DNA of 64,000 bases from Nemopilema nomurai (GCA_003864495.1 ML133454.1:2709233-2773232); one strand, 5' to 3'. Shown: positions 1-13,500, counted from the first letter of the stretch. A program made the numbers and translations. The notes: generated from the letters alone by a model not told the origin.

Positions 1-35
1 CCACTGTTTCCAGATGTCTGTAAATGCATGCTTAC

Positions 36-2356
36 CTTCACAAGTATATCCGGCATGGCTGTCGCATGTTTCCTTGCAGGTATATCCCAGCTGGCACGAC
101 CCTTGGCATCTTGATGAAAGCTGAAATCAAAGTTGTATGTAATCCACTTGGTAAATTTTGATACAACATTGAGTTAACATGGTTAAAGAGCTCCACATTA
201 AGGATTAAAGTGTGCTTACGGATAGAAAGCTACACGAACGCAGATAAACTGGCTCACACAAGAAGTTTCTTAAAGTGAGATGGCTTAATTTTCTTTGTCA
301 CTTTTCAAGGATATGATCATTCCTCAAATATATATACAGTTATATCCTAAGCTACTAACCACATTTCAGAGCCCAATAATGGGACTAAAATGCGACGCAG
401 GGAAAAACCTTCAGTTGCTCTGTCTGTCTGCTAGTAAGAGAATGTCTTATCCCATCTTGAAATGTATTTCACTTGAAATAGGACTAGAATTGCAAAGCCT
501 GGTTGGTCCAAATGGGATAAAAGAACCGAGATGATATATATAGTGGCTAAACACGGAAAAAGAGGGTTGAGTTCTTCTACTGAAGGCAGGAGATGCAGCT
601 GCCCCCACCCCCTCCTTGCTCCACGGGTTTTTATGAAGCAAGAATAAACATGAATTGAACTAGAGCAATGGGAGTGCTCTCCATGTCGCAGCTGCTACAT
701 AACTCCTTCCATCACTGATTTTTCAACTAATACTATTTTAAAGCGCCCTTGATTACTAATGTCCAGCAGGCAAAACTCTGTCATGAATTCGTTGAGCAGT
801 CTTTTTGTTTGAAACAGATAAGATGTCACCATGGGCCTATAATGAAACAGTGCCACCCTACTATTGATATGCCATCTATAGAAAAAAGCACCTGTCAGAA
901 CTAGAAATATACCGCAACTCTATAGCTATGCTGTATTCATAGAAACTTTTCTCATGAATATTCTTAAATAAGATTTGGCTTTCAAAGATTTTAGTGATAA
1001 TTGGCTTAGTTTATGTAATACTTATCCTTATTTTATTCATTGTTTAATTTTCCGAATACCCTGCACCTTGAAAGTCTGGTAATTAACTAATTAGTTGCCT
1101 TTTGATATAATTCATGGTTTTCAGTGAATATTTCTCAATTGCCTTGTGTTGGGACAGGTTAATCAAATCAATGCTTGAATAATTCCTGTCTTCACAAGAG
1201 TGGCAATCCAATGATACATTTCGTAGCTTCAAGTGTGAAGAGCACCCTTCACGATAATTCTGCCTGCAGCACCAACGAGGACTTTACTACTATACTATTT
1301 TGCCGTAATAAAAACATCACTGCAGTAACATGTACAAATTCACACATATTTCCAATCTGTAGACTTTTTCTGTTGCGCCCAATTCCATCTCAATCGCGGT
1401 GATTCAATCTAATCTAATATTCAATAGTCAATCCAATATTCACACACAAAAATAGTTTTCATCACGGCATTGTGGTGGATTTTATGAACCAATTTGCTAA
1501 GTAAGCACTTTTCGCTTTCACTTTCTATCTGGAGACGTTGTAGTCTGGCTAGGCGGGCTGACACCCTTTGCCAATTTCACACCTCTTAGAACAAATCTAA
1601 GGAGGAGGGCTAGCCCGCTTCCGTGTAAACAGGCCCTCAACAACTGCGAATACACCTTGATTAAGGAATGATAGTACACGAATGTTTATACAGAAATAAC
1701 CTACCATTATGACAAGCGTACTGTTATCATTAGAGTCCTGTGCGACATGGGTTGGCATGAGGCGTAGCCTCAGTTACTTGCAAGATTGCAGAGCATCGCT
1801 CGTGAGACTTATCTATTATTTTTTATTATTATTATTATTACTTATTATTACAATTGAGACAGCCATTTATTACAATTGCCAAGGCTATTGATTCTAGCTT
1901 CAGGTGAGAAGCGCATGAAAATAAGGGTAAAAGATATGTATTCCAGCAGCTATAGAACTAAGCCATAATAGCAGTATCCTATTTCAAAACTTTCCCTACC
2001 TGCTCCAAAGGCACATATATTGTCCACCCTGCCGACGAAATGACGTCATTAGACACTTCCCCTTTCAGTAGCTTGCAGTTGTTCATAGATTCCAATTTGC
2101 TGAATGCAAAGTTTCGGCACAACGAATTCCTGATGCATCTTCTCGCACAAAATGGCAGTTTTTTCTCAGTTGACACCGACAAGGCATACGTTGAACTGGA
2201 TGAGACTGTCGCATCAGTGATGTTGGCTTTGAAAAGAGCTTCGTTGCGGCAGTTCAAGCGAAGTATCTTTTGCAGGCTAAATACCAGAGGCATCAACAGA
2301 AGCAGAACTGTCAAGCTGCTGTTGCGGGACATGGATATCAACTTGAGCTCTATCAT
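36..2356 (-). CDS. PAN/Apple-domain secreted protein, copy A (5' part; runs off left edge)
   Basis: Two exons are visible. Exon 1 (2000-2356, 119 codons) starts at an ATG giving [14 protein letters not shown], followed by a strongly hydrophobic stretch ending near VFSLQ, which looks like a signal peptide. About 85 residues with a PAN/Apple-like pattern follow (CRNEALF..., [35 protein letters not shown]). It ends at a GTAGGG donor in phase 0. Exon 2 (36-120, 85 nt) encodes a Cys-rich piece ([18 protein letters not shown]) and ends in phase 1 with a GTAAGC donor. PAN domains usually bind protein or carbohydrate in extracellular proteins. The gene is a tandem paralogue of the one at 7514-19947, so EGF and CUB exons are expected beyond the left edge. 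Copy A lacks three residues (MAE) present after LLKGE in copy B. The in-frame extension upstream of the chosen ATG lacks a signal peptide and is taken as 5' UTR. The exact family is unnamed. Confidence 0.6.
1811..1850. repeat. (TTA)n microsatellite in intron of copy A
   Basis: A short run of TTA trinucleotides with a few interruptions, within the intron between the PAN and Cys-rich exons. The rest of this intron (121-1999) shows no further coding exon that I can support. Confidence 0.8.
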
Positions 2357-3585
2357 TTTACTGGTTTTTTTGTCGTGTTTGTCGTTCAGTTGTCGTCGGC
2401 TACTTCGGCTTGTCCAACAAAGATCTTTGGCGCAAGAAAACCTACGAAATACAAGTACTTTGCCCTTGATGTTCACTTTATAGTTCTTTTAAGAATGCAC
2501 AGAAATACTAATTAAATATTCTTAGTGGAAGTAGTGTTTGCATGAGTCTCTTGACGATATTTGTACATAATGAAAAGTCATACCTCTTGGCACAGATGTG
2601 GATGCTTGCTGGTCTGTGCGTTTTGTAGATGAGCAACACGCTGCATCAAAGACCTTGTAATACGTTCGTGCTTATATTTAGGAGCTGAAATATAATCCGT
2701 GTGGCTTGTTGTGGCTGCAGTAGGTTGCTTACTGAAAATAGCAACGCTGTTATGCTATCTCGTTGTCTTGGTTCAGGTGAATCGAAACGATTCTGCTACA
2801 ATGGGCCTGTGCAATGTCAATGAATAGTCGTTTCTAGCGAAACAAGTTAAGTGTTTATGAAAATAGAAGGCCCATTCATCTGCTAAATCGGATGGTGTCT
2901 CCCTTATAGGTCATTTGTACTGAACACCTGCTACGACGGATATAGCTGCGTTGTGAGTCAATAGATCTCGGATGTCAACAGGACGACGCAACTGGCGCAT
3001 TGAGCTGCTTCATCCTGTACGATACTGCTACCAAGCATGCTTCTGTTTATCTTAAACGAAGTCAAAATAGACTTGAACATTATTTGCTACGTTAGACGAT
3101 GTCACAAATGCCAACCAGGTCGTGCATAACAACATCCATGGACGATCTCGCCTCAGCATATCACATTGTTGTGGTTAAAAAGACTACGGACTCTTTAAAT
3201 CGGAAAGGACGTAGAGTCAGTTAAATCAAACTGCCAATTATGCCTCAATTGAACTCAGTTTCCAGAACGAAGAGCAACAAACAGTTTTCCTCATGCTACC
3301 CCCCCCCCCTGCTACTTTATTTGATACTCTGCTACCCCCTTACCTACCCCGATCTTGAAGTTAATTTCTAGCAGCAGGTCAAAGTGATTGGACGAACATC
3401 TGATTTGGAGGTAGTCATGGCGAGCCTTGTCTTAAGCAATGGAGTATCTGCCAATGCAAATGCCGCAAAACATTTCAAATATTGACAACCTAGTGATGAC
3501 CTGATGGACGCATACGACAGAGTGATGAACTAGTTGAAATCGGTTTTTGCTTACTTCAGCTGTATTACTTTTCAATGAAAGACGT

Positions 3586-3732
3586 TTACAAGTGCTTTGT
3601 GGTACAAAACATCACAATGGCTAGACAAAGCGGAACTAGTTTTCGCATACTTAAAAGAACTTTTTTCGTCCGACACTCCTAAGAGTATGGAAACGTCGGT
3701 GCGAAAACTAGTTCCGCTTTGTCTATCCATTG
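3586..3732. mobile_element. Short inverted-repeat MITE (deleted family member)
   Basis: Terminal arms GCTAGACAAAGCGGAACTAG and CTAGTTCCGCTTTGTCTA face each other around a core of about 80 bp. The left end carries an extra non-inverted segment (ACAAGTGCTTTGTGGTAC). The same sequences occur in the larger element at 13341-14076. The equivalent position in copy B (about 20470-20485) lacks the element, which gives an empty-site comparison. No coding capacity. Confidence 0.75.
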
Positions 3733-4729
3733 GAAAAACGCTGAATGGTATATGTTAGGCAGCTTCTATTTTGCCCTCCAAACTGACTGTTTCACAGTCT
3801 TTATCACAGCATTATACGCCAGGTAGTTTCTGTAATCAGTCCCTTGAAAGATAATCAACGAATCTAAAAATTGGGCTGGGCATTCACAATTAATTGTGAC
3901 TGGTGACCAGCGAAGTAAATGGGTTCCTCTCACAAAGCAAGCCTCCAAAAGAGAACTTACTATATTTTGTTGGCAATATAACCTGCCCTAGGCTCAGCTT
4001 TAACTAAAGACTGTATGCTCATTTACAATCCAAGATTCTTAATAGACAGGCTGGCAATTAATTTAAAGCAATTGTGCCGCGCCAATGAATTTATATCCAT
4101 TAACGAAAGCTTATAAACGCAAGGTTAGTGCAGACAGAGTTACTCACAAAACTTGAAAAAAGTTTTTTCTACTAAGATATGAATTAGAAAATGAATTCAG
4201 CTAAGATTCGGAAAGTATATTAATTATTCACCAGGCTGTGTTCATCATTTTGATTAGAAAAGTGAAATAACATCATTTAAGATAAACAATTTTAAAAAGC
4301 ATTAATTGATAGTTAAAGAAAATGACTTGGAGTCGACAGGTTGACCAGACCGATAAGTCAAGGCAACCCAGCAAAGCAATCTTCCAATCTGGCATGAAAC
4401 TTGCTAAATGTATCTTTGATTCCTTATCTTCGTCTACCGCAGCCTTTAGCTTCATCTTCAAGCCTTGGATTGGCGAAGAAGATTGACTGAAAAGGGATTG
4501 GCTTGGTATTTCCCATTCCAATTGGGTAAATGATTTGCCAATCCAACTGCAATAGAAGTATAATAACATAGATCAACAGGGCTTATGTTTCAACCCAGAT
4601 GCGTATCAAAATAAAATGATGGCCACTTTTGTATCAAATGTCTTTTATTTTGACCCTAGAAGCAGTGGCAATTGGAACAGTGTGCACCATTAAACAAAAA
4701 ACTAATGGACAAAATCCATTCAGCAATAG

Positions 4730-5220
4730 CTACACGAATGATGGCGAGACAATTTTATTGCGCAAACCAAGGCTATAGCCTTGCAAAAACATCACTTTTC
4801 GGTAGCAAATTATCTTGCCTTTTTCAACTGAATGAAATGATATACGTCTATCTCATGTATTTCGACTTGATGGTTTTTTTGAAGAACTCGTTTATTGAAA
4901 GTTTGAGAGAAGTTGTGGATAGGCCGTTTTTTCGCAAAAACCAAGGCTATACCCTTGCAAAAAGGGCATTTTTAGGTCGAAAATCATTTTGCGTTTTCTT
5001 AATTGATTGAGATGATATGCATCCATGCCGAGTATTTCCACTTCATGGTATTGTTGTAGAACTCGTTTTTTCAAAGTTTGAGAGATGTTGTGGTTGGGTC
5101 ATTTTTTCGCCAAACACCAATGATATTACCTTGCAAAAAGGGCACATTTCGGTCGAAAATTATTTGGCCCTTTTTCAACGGAATGAGATGATAGACGTCT
5201 CTATTTTGTATATAGACTAA
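4730..5220. repeat. Short array of the 174-bp satellite (copy A, 3-4 monomers)
   Basis: The landmark CCAAGGCTATA recurs at about 4769 and 4943, with a diverged copy near 5117, so the spacing is 174 bp. Each unit then has GCAAAA(A)GGGC and GGTCGAAAATTATTT. This is the same monomer as the large array at 21500-27815. The array ends near 5220 in unrelated AT-rich sequence. Confidence 0.85.
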
Positions 5221-6414
5221 TTGAATTAAGATATATGCATGTATTCAATAAATATATTAATTATATATGATTCTTAAACCTCTTGAGTCTTAGAAGAAGA
5301 ATATTGATTTGCAGAAGCAAAAAAATGGTAACTCTAGGAAAACTGACAGGTAGAGTACTTAGTAGAACTGTCTGAAAACATCAGCAAAAAAATGTTTGCT
5401 CAGAATCATTGCATAAAAGTCTCAGTGAAACAACAACAGGGCGTTACCGACCATCTTCTAAAACATAGGAACCTTGCAAAAAGAGAGGACAGAGGTAGGA
5501 CCATGCCTCAAATCTGGTAATTCAGATGATCGATACTGGTTGGTTTTAGGCCATATATGAATGACGTGTTTTTTCTCGACGATTTACAACGACGTTGGTG
5601 TCAAAACTGAGCAGAACTTACTTACCAATTTTTAACTTAATGACATTCACGAATAAAATAGCAGACTTGGGAGGCCATTAAAGGCAAACGAAAGTGTTCC
5701 TTGCTTCTCTCCTAAACGAATTTTGAACATTCAACAAGCAACTAAGGACATGTGCCCCTGTAAACAGTGGCGACACTGATTGAAGCACCCATAAACGTCA
5801 TCAGGCCTATCCCACGGATGTCAAACAAAAAAGTCTCAAAGGCTAGCCTAGCAAAGAGAGATGGAAAATATCATTTGAATGCAAAATAAAAAAGATTCCC
5901 AGCCCAAACAAACAGACCCATCTCAAATGTGCAGGCTCTTTGCCCAAGTTATATTTTTGAGCCATGCTTGAACTGAATTGTTGACCCCTTTGACCTAGTA
6001 CTCGAACTTTGACCCCTATTTAAGCGCCTTCGTTGCATCCATGCTTTTTCGTGCTACCAGTCCTTTGTTCGAGCACAACACACTTAACCAAAACCTGTTA
6101 GAAAGTCATAAGCGGTAGACCCCACGTTAGGTTATAGCCAAGTTCCCTCTGCATTTTCAGTCGCGTTACAGTGCTTTGTGGTGCAGACCTTGTGGCCAAG
6201 GGGACGTGTTAGTCGATAGTGAGTTTTTGAAATTTACTATCTTATGTCGTGTGCCATCTATATGCCCCTTTTTACCTGCTATTTACTATCAATGTATCCT
6301 TTGTACCTGATGTTTACGTAGGCCTGCAAATTCTATCAGACATTCGCGTTCTTTTTTAAACATTTGGAAAATTACTGTTCGAGGTAGGAAAATTAGAATT
6401 GCATAAATCAAAAC

Positions 6415-6564
6415 CTGAATATCAAATTTTGCATCAGTTAACAAAGAATCCAGTGTGTCTCTCGGCTTTCTAAAGACATCCTCAATGTGTGTGAAAACAC
6501 TTAGGCCAAGAATTAAACATTCGCCAAACATTCGATTCCGACTCCCCGGTGGTATATCTTCCAG
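6415..6564 (-). CDS. Orphan exon candidate, function unknown
   Basis: A 150-nt phase-0 open stretch is flanked by a good acceptor (GCTTTCAG) and a GTTTTG donor after ATTCAG. It encodes 50 residues with a soluble, protein-like composition (LEDIPPGSRNRMFGECLILG, then FTHIEDVFRKPRDTLDSLL). It lies downstream of the copy B PAN-EGF-CUB gene but its phase does not fit the last CUB exon. I do not recognise a family. It could be an exon of an unresolved gene or a chance open frame. Confidence 0.25.
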
Positions 6565-7513
6565 CTGAAAGCATGAATGACAAAAAATAAGGCTTTCCAC
6601 TAGCATTGACAACTTTTCATATAATCAAGCAGGGTTATTCTATGATATAGCATCAACTGATGCAGTCAGACTTTATCCATTCTTCTAAGTAAATTTAACA
6701 GCTGCTACTATTAAACAACTACCAATGTAAACGTGCCCCAGCACAGATGCACTTGCAAGTAAACAGTCTTTAAACATCCATTACAACAAATTACTCTGCG
6801 ATGTGATGTTTAGTTTCTTTAACCTCTGCTATAAACGTGAAGAGTATGTACAATATCTGCAACAAACGTTTCGTTTAAGTATTGTCGTGCAACGAATTAT
6901 CATATTCACGCAAACAGTTTGATCCATTTCAACAGTTAGATTAAATTATATGTTTTTTAGCTTTGAGAGCTATTACCGATACTGTGTGCCAATTATTTGC
7001 ATTCATAACGAAATGATCACTCGCAGTGCACAATTATAAGATGTGAAAGTAACGTTGGCAAAGATAAGCAAGTTTTAGATAAGTAACTTTGACTTTTCGT
7101 TCTTCTCTTGATTTCTATCACAAGCCTACAATACAGACCTAGTTATCTAAAAGGGCCCATAATTTGCTTCTATCTTCTGATTGGCTCTTCCGTTTCCACT
7201 GTGAAGTATGAACAGTAAAGACCTCTTTTTGGTCCTTGTTATTGTCTCCGACAGAGGTGAAACTCAAACTTTTTCGTTCGCCCAGAAATGCTCTCCGAGT
7301 GCCACTTGTGTCTCCAGAACAAAGTTAGCGATGGTGATGCCTCATGCAACTTGTATAAAAACGTCTAATATCAAGCCAATTATGAGCTAATTTTTGTCGA
7401 TCTGAAGAGTGGTATCTCCAGCCCTGATGCTTGGTAACAGGTTCACTTGGTAACTGAAGCATTATGACATTAAGACTATTTTTTTTAGATATAATTTCAA
7501 AGTGTCTTTGCTC

Positions 7514-10500
7514 TTAACCTGCATAGCAACTGTAGTCGGCACGAAATCCAGTTGCCACTGAACTGCCATCAGTGGCGAATCTAACATACATGTAGGTGCC
7601 AGTTGTTTGATATGTGGCTCCGGTATGTGAACCGCTCAGAGTTGCAATCAGCGGCGAAGAAGTAGAAGAGCCATCACTACAGCGAGAAATAAAAAAAGTT
7701 ATCCTAAAGCAGAAACATGTAAAATATACGTAGATGCAAAATGATTAATGTTGTTTTGCTGGATACCAAAATTGATTTCTCCCAGTTCCCTCAGAGCAGC
7801 ATCAACAAAAGGTCGCTCTTGCTATATTGCTAAAGTCTTGAAACGCCTAATTTTTCACTATGTACTCTTACAAGCATTGCAATAAAAAGGTCATTCATTT
7901 TTAAGGCAGTCCTGGAGGTGAGTTAGCTAAATCGGATATCTTTAAATAAGAAGTTAAAATGTTTGGTGTGTAAATGCATCGGCTTGGAATTCCAGAGATG
8001 GTCAAGACTGCTTTTCACCCTAGAAAATCTTCAACCTCCTTTTCTTTTCGAGGACAGTTATTTGCTTAATGTTTCTGATAACAATTTACGTTAGATAACA
8101 ATTATTTCTACATTCATAGCAGCCTTTTTTATATTTTTCAATCAAGTTTCTTCCAAAAATTTTCAAATTTAAAAGAAAAGTTTTGCCTACCGCAGAGTAA
8201 CTTTGTCGCAGCAACCTTCTGTAGAAAAAGCTGAAAATCTAATTTGTACTCTGCCTCCACCGCCAAAGCTCAACATCCAGGAATTGGAGTGAGAATTCAC
8301 GTAATTAGATGGGTAATTGATTGATTGTATTGTCCCTCCTGTAACCTCTGTTGGGAAGACATAATAGAAGTCATGTAAATCAAGTCACAATCGTCTACGA
8401 ATCACCTTACTACTGCCAACATACCTATATTGAGAGTCATCCCAAGTTTGATTGTCATTTCTAGAAGGATTTAAGATTCAATTGATGAAAAAAGTATCGT
8501 TTCAGAATTTCTGTTTAAAATTTGGCCTTCGAAAACTATGCATTTAGAAAAACTTTTTTCACTCATTACTATAAGGAGCTCATATGCTCACTTTTCGACT
8601 ATTTGAAATAGCTACTTTAAGGATCTTTCCAAAGATGAGCTGTGTATTTTCCTATTTAAAAAAGGTCTATCCTTTGATAGCATTGACTGCATAATTTCAA
8701 ACACATGGAAAGCCTTTTGAACCCAATACGAAAGAGCAAAGCCAGTTTTAAATGCAGCTCGATCTTTGAAGTCAGCTTCAAAGTCACTGGCACAACACAA
8801 CGGGTGAAACAAAACTTTTTCGATTTGGCGGCTTCTTTTCCAAACACTAAATATATCAAAAAGGGGTCGCCTAGAGCTTCATCCATTTCTATTCAATTTT
8901 CAAAGACAAAAAGACGAACATCAATTGGAGAAACTCTCATAATCGCCCGGGAAAGCTGTCACAAAGGCATAACCATGTCAGTTGGCTTTTTGGGATTAAA
9001 ACAATCGAAAACACAGGGCCATTGAGGGCATGTCATTAGCAAATATCTCCTACAAAGCATCCATATATATATAGCAGCGATTCCAAAGAAAATATAAAAA
9101 ATGGCACCAAACAAGGAATTATGTGACAATGTACTTGTCTGGCAATGTGATCCAGTCCAACATGGTGCGCAAGAGCACGAGTAGGTCCCTGGAGAGTTGA
9201 TGCAGGTTCCTCCATTTAGGCACGGATTCGACGTCGCACATTCATCCACGTCTGTTTGGAAGTTCAAATAATCATTATCCAATATCCTTAAATAATATAA
9301 TATAATATAATATAATATAATATAATATAATATAATATAATATAATATAATATAATATAATATAATATAATATAATATAATATAATATAATATAATATAA
9401 TATAATATAATATAATATAATATAATATAATATAATATAATATATATTAATATTATATAATATATATAATATAATATAATATAATATCCAATATAATATA
9501 ATATTCAATATAATATAATATCCAATATAATATCCAATATAATATCCTATATAATATCCAATATAATATAATATTGTATAAAATTATATAGTAATAATAT
9601 AATAAAGTATGATAAAATATCCAATATAATATAATAATATATATAATAAAATATAATAAAATATCCACATCTCTGTGGTGGTCCATACACCTCCTTCAGA
9701 GTAGCGTGGAAGAGCTTGGCGTTTTTCGAGTCTGCATAGGCTTGGATCTCGTCGGCCTTTCTTTTCTACCATGTGTCTTTCATTGATCGTAGCTGTTTCT
9801 GTACTTTGCTTCTGAGGTGTTTGAACTTGTCTCTCTTTGAGTCCGATGCTTTATCTGCAAGCCATTCCTTGTGTGCAGCATGTTTCTCAGTTAGGAGCTT
9901 TTCAATTTCTGGATCATTTTCGTCAAACCAGTCTTGGTGGTGTCTTTTGAAAGCGTCGATGGTTTCTTTAGTGGCACCGTTAATTTCTTCTCTAAAATGT
10001 GCCCAGTTTTCCTCAGTCTTTCCACTCTCAATGTCCAGCTTTCTGAGGCGACATGAAAGTTCGTTCTGTAAGGCTTCCACTCTTTCTGGGTCCTTGGTCT
10101 GCCTAACATCTAACTTTGTTGGAGGTTTCTTTCCTTGTGGTCTTCTCTTCCTTTTGATGTGAGATTTAACTTTGAACCTAAGGAGGAGGTGATCGGTAGA
10201 GCATTCTGCACCTCTCATTGTTCTGGTGATGTTAAAGTCCTGTAGGTCACGCTGTTTGCATATGATGAAGTCAATCTGATGCCAATGCTTTGATCTTGGG
10301 TGCATCCAGGTGGTTTTGTGGGCATCTTTCAGCTGAAAGAAGATATTCGTGATGGAGAGCTTGTGCTGGGAGCAGAGGGTAAGCAATAATCTGCCGTTGG
10401 AGTTCTCATGACCAATACCATGTTGACCAATTATACCAGTCCACGTGGTGTCATCAGAGCCTATTCTTGCATTGAGATCTCCAAGGATGATGAGCTTGTC

Positions 10501-13500
10501 TTCTGCTGGCACACTTTGAATGACTGCATCGAGCTGTTGGTAGAAGGCTTCTTTGTTTTCATCTGGATTTGTCATTGTTGGAGCGTAGACGCTTATCAAG
10601 GTGGCATACATATTCTTTTCTAGGGGGAGTCTCATGGTCATGATTCTATCACTAATTCCCTGGGGCTGTGATTCAAGCTGTGGGATGAGGGAAGACTTTA
10701 CTGCAAAGCCCACTCCTGATTTTCTGCCTGTCTTCCTGCCTGACCAGAATATAGTGTACCCTGATCCGACTTCTCTGATCTCACCCTTGTCTAGGTACCT
10801 TGTTTCACTGAGGGCTGCTATATCCACTCCATGTCTCTTGAGCTCTTTTGTGAGCAGGGCTGCTCTTCTCTTCGGTCTGTTGGTCTTTTCTCGATCCAAT
10901 AATGCGCGCACATTCCATGCTGCAAGTGTCAAAAACGTAGCGTTCCCATGACGTTTACGGTAGCCTGTCCTAACCCAGGGATTCTTAGCACCCTCTGCTC
11001 CTTTCCGGGTCTGCCCGCTACCATGGGCAGTGGTTCCAGAACTGCTGGGGACTGAGGGCCGTTTCCTTCTTGTAACTGTCATGATTTTTGTTGAGGGGTG
11101 TTGGTGCTAGGTGCCATGCGCATAGGTAAGTTGCTGTTGTTTGCGCGGAGCCTCGGCAACTCTCTTTCCCCTACATCCACGTGTCCAGGGCTCACGAAGT
11201 GAGACAGCTGATCTCTTGAGAGAAGCAGACAACTGAGCCGCAGATGCAGGTCGCAGCATATGGCCACAGTGCTCCATGTCAGTGCTCTTTATGCAGTATG
11301 TGGCTGCGGGATTTTCTTTCTGGGTTTACTCCCATAGCCTTTCACCGTCCAAGGAGATTAACTGCAAGGCAGCAAGAATTTCTATTCTGGGTTTACTCCC
11401 ATAGCCTTCCCCCACCCGAAGGGTACCTACAAGGCAGTAGTGACAGACGCAGCTAGTACAGTCTACTGTTATACTGTAGCAGGGCTTGCCCTGACCTGAC
11501 TGACAATATATCCAATATAGTATCTAATATAATACACATTATAATATCCAATATAATATAATATCCAATATGATATAAATTGTATAACTCAAATTGCTAT
11601 CCCTTTACTCAATGCCATGATTAATAAAGCTCAATATGCAATAGAAATGGTTGACCATGAATACATAAGATGAAATGAACACAATTCTGATCAAAGGAGG
11701 GGAGAATAAAAAATCTATAGATAAACGAAAACAATAGCAACATCATCTTCCAAAATACTTAGTTAAGCGTTAGAAAAATCATTGGCTGATTATGAACCAC
11801 TTTATGGTATTGCTTGCTTGATAATAACTAAGCTATTGTGGATGTAATCATAAATAGATTTGTTTAACTGGCAAGTTGTGTTATGGGCACTGGGTTTCTC
11901 TTTTCAAACATTGATCACTCCTTATTTGAAGGACCTTTGTTCAACTTTGCTAAAGGTAGTGCTGGATTTAAGACATTAAATTATGCTCCACTTGACTGCG
12001 CGTAGGAAAGTTTTGAAAGAAAACAGAACCCCGTGCGTACGCGGAACTGGAGAAAGCATGACCCACTGAGCCACGATAACAGCTTTGGGTCGGGGAAATT
12101 TACAGGCAACGAAAAGTTTAGGGTGAATACCATTTGCTTATTCGACAAGGACTAAATATTTTGAGCCCCGAATTATTTTTTCAAACGTTTCTAATGTTAG
12201 CTTCAAAATAATCTATCATCAAGTCCAAACATGATAACCTACATCAGACTAAAGAACTGCTTCAAATGCAAACGACAAGTTCAAATTCAAAGAACGATGT
12301 TATCTAGAATCTACAACCTTTTAGGAATTCATCTCAAATAACAAAATTCAGCACTTTTTGAATATTTGATTGCTTTTCTACTTGTGAGTTACTTCTTTAG
12401 TGCGCCAAGAAGAAGACTTTAGGCGTCACTTCCAACACTATTTTGGTGCTTATGATGTTTACCCATGATAGGAGTACCCTCTTGTGGCTCTACAATCTCT
12501 TCACTGAGTGCTTGTGTCATGTATGCTATTAAAGTCTGTTTTTATGCATGACTTTCAGTTCTTGCTACAGATTTTATTCTTTCGGCCACTGTTTCCAGAT
12601 GTCTGTAAATGCATGCTTACCTTCACAAGTATATCCGGCATGGCTGTCGCATGTTTCCTTGCAGGTATATCCCAGCTGGCATGACCCTTGGCATCTTGAT
12701 GAAAGCTGAAATCAAAGTTGTATGTAATCCACTTGGTAAATTTTGATACAACATTGAGTTAACATGGTTAAAGAGCTCCACATTAAGGATTAAAGTGTGC
12801 TTACGGATAGAAAGCTACACGAACGCAGATAAACTGGCTCACACAAGAAGTTTCTTAAAGTGAGATGGCTTAATTTTCTTTGTCACTTTTCAAGGATATA
12901 ATTATTCCTCAAATATATATACAGTTATATCCTAAGCTACTAACCACATTTCAGAGCCCAATAATGGGACTAAAATGCGACGCAGGGAAAAACCTTCAGT
13001 TACTCTGTCTGTCTGCTAGTAAGAGAATGTCTTATCCAATCTTGAAATGTATTTCACTTGAGATAGGACTAGAATTGCAAAGCCTGGTTGGTCCAAATGG
13101 GATAAAAGAACCGAGATGATATATATAGTGGCTAAACGAAGAAAAAGAGGGTTGAGTTCTTCTACTGAACGCAGGAGATGCAGCTGCCCCCACCCCCTCC
13201 TTGCTCCAGGCATCACTGGCTCCACGGGTTTCTATGAAGCAAGAATAAACATGAATTGAACTAGAGCAGTGGAAATGCTCTCCATGTCGCAGCTGCTACA
13301 TAACTCCTTCCATCACTGATTTTTCAACTAATACTATTTTTGAACAAGTGCTTTGTGGTACAAAACTTCACAATTGCTAGAAAAAGCGGAACTATTTTGC
13401 GCATACTTAAAAGTACTTTTTTCGTCCGACACTCCTCAGAGTATGCAAACGTCGGAAGATAACCAAAAACTGACCGAATGAATAGCCAGATGCGGATCGA

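Larger units (their letters stand above)
1..5220. repeat. Segmental duplication, copy A
   Basis: Blocks of this segment recur in the same order and orientation at 12586-21600. Matching pairs are about 1-940 with 12586-14280, 1090-1270 with 14285-14470, 1926-2570 with 19503-20150, 3230-3585 with 20150-20475, and 3735-5220 with 20480-21700. Both copies carry the PAN exon, the Cys-rich exon and the start of the 174-bp satellite. Differences are mainly mobile-element insertions and deletions. Copy A has about 660 bp (2575-3235) that is absent from copy B. Confidence 0.8.
2357..7513. other. Intergenic stretch between the two PAN paralogues
   Basis: No convincing gene. It holds the upstream part of segmental duplication copy A, a homopolymer of about 12 C at 3299-3310, a small inverted-repeat element (3586-3732), a short satellite array (4730-5220) and one orphan exon candidate (6415-6564). 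An open frame at 4273-4569 on the minus strand is disrupted in the duplicate at 21132-21314 and is probably not coding. Confidence 0.6.

Noticed and set aside
2040..2483. Plus-strand frame of 147 codons, also at 19622-20074
   Set aside because: It is antisense to the PAN exon in both duplicates; the minus strand carries the signal peptide, Cys pattern and splice donor.
4273..4569. Minus-strand frame of 98 codons beginning MLLYFYCSW
   Set aside because: Its duplicate at 21132-21314 is disrupted and there is no domain; it looks like shared non-coding sequence.
8959..9134. Membrane segment following the EGF domain ([17 protein letters not shown])
   Set aside because: It lies after a GTACAT donor that joins in phase to the CUB exon; read-through would drop the CUB domain. 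A membrane-bound splice form remains possible but unsupported.
9275..9772. Open frames rich in Ile, Leu and Tyr
   Set aside because: Direct translation of the TATAA microsatellite.
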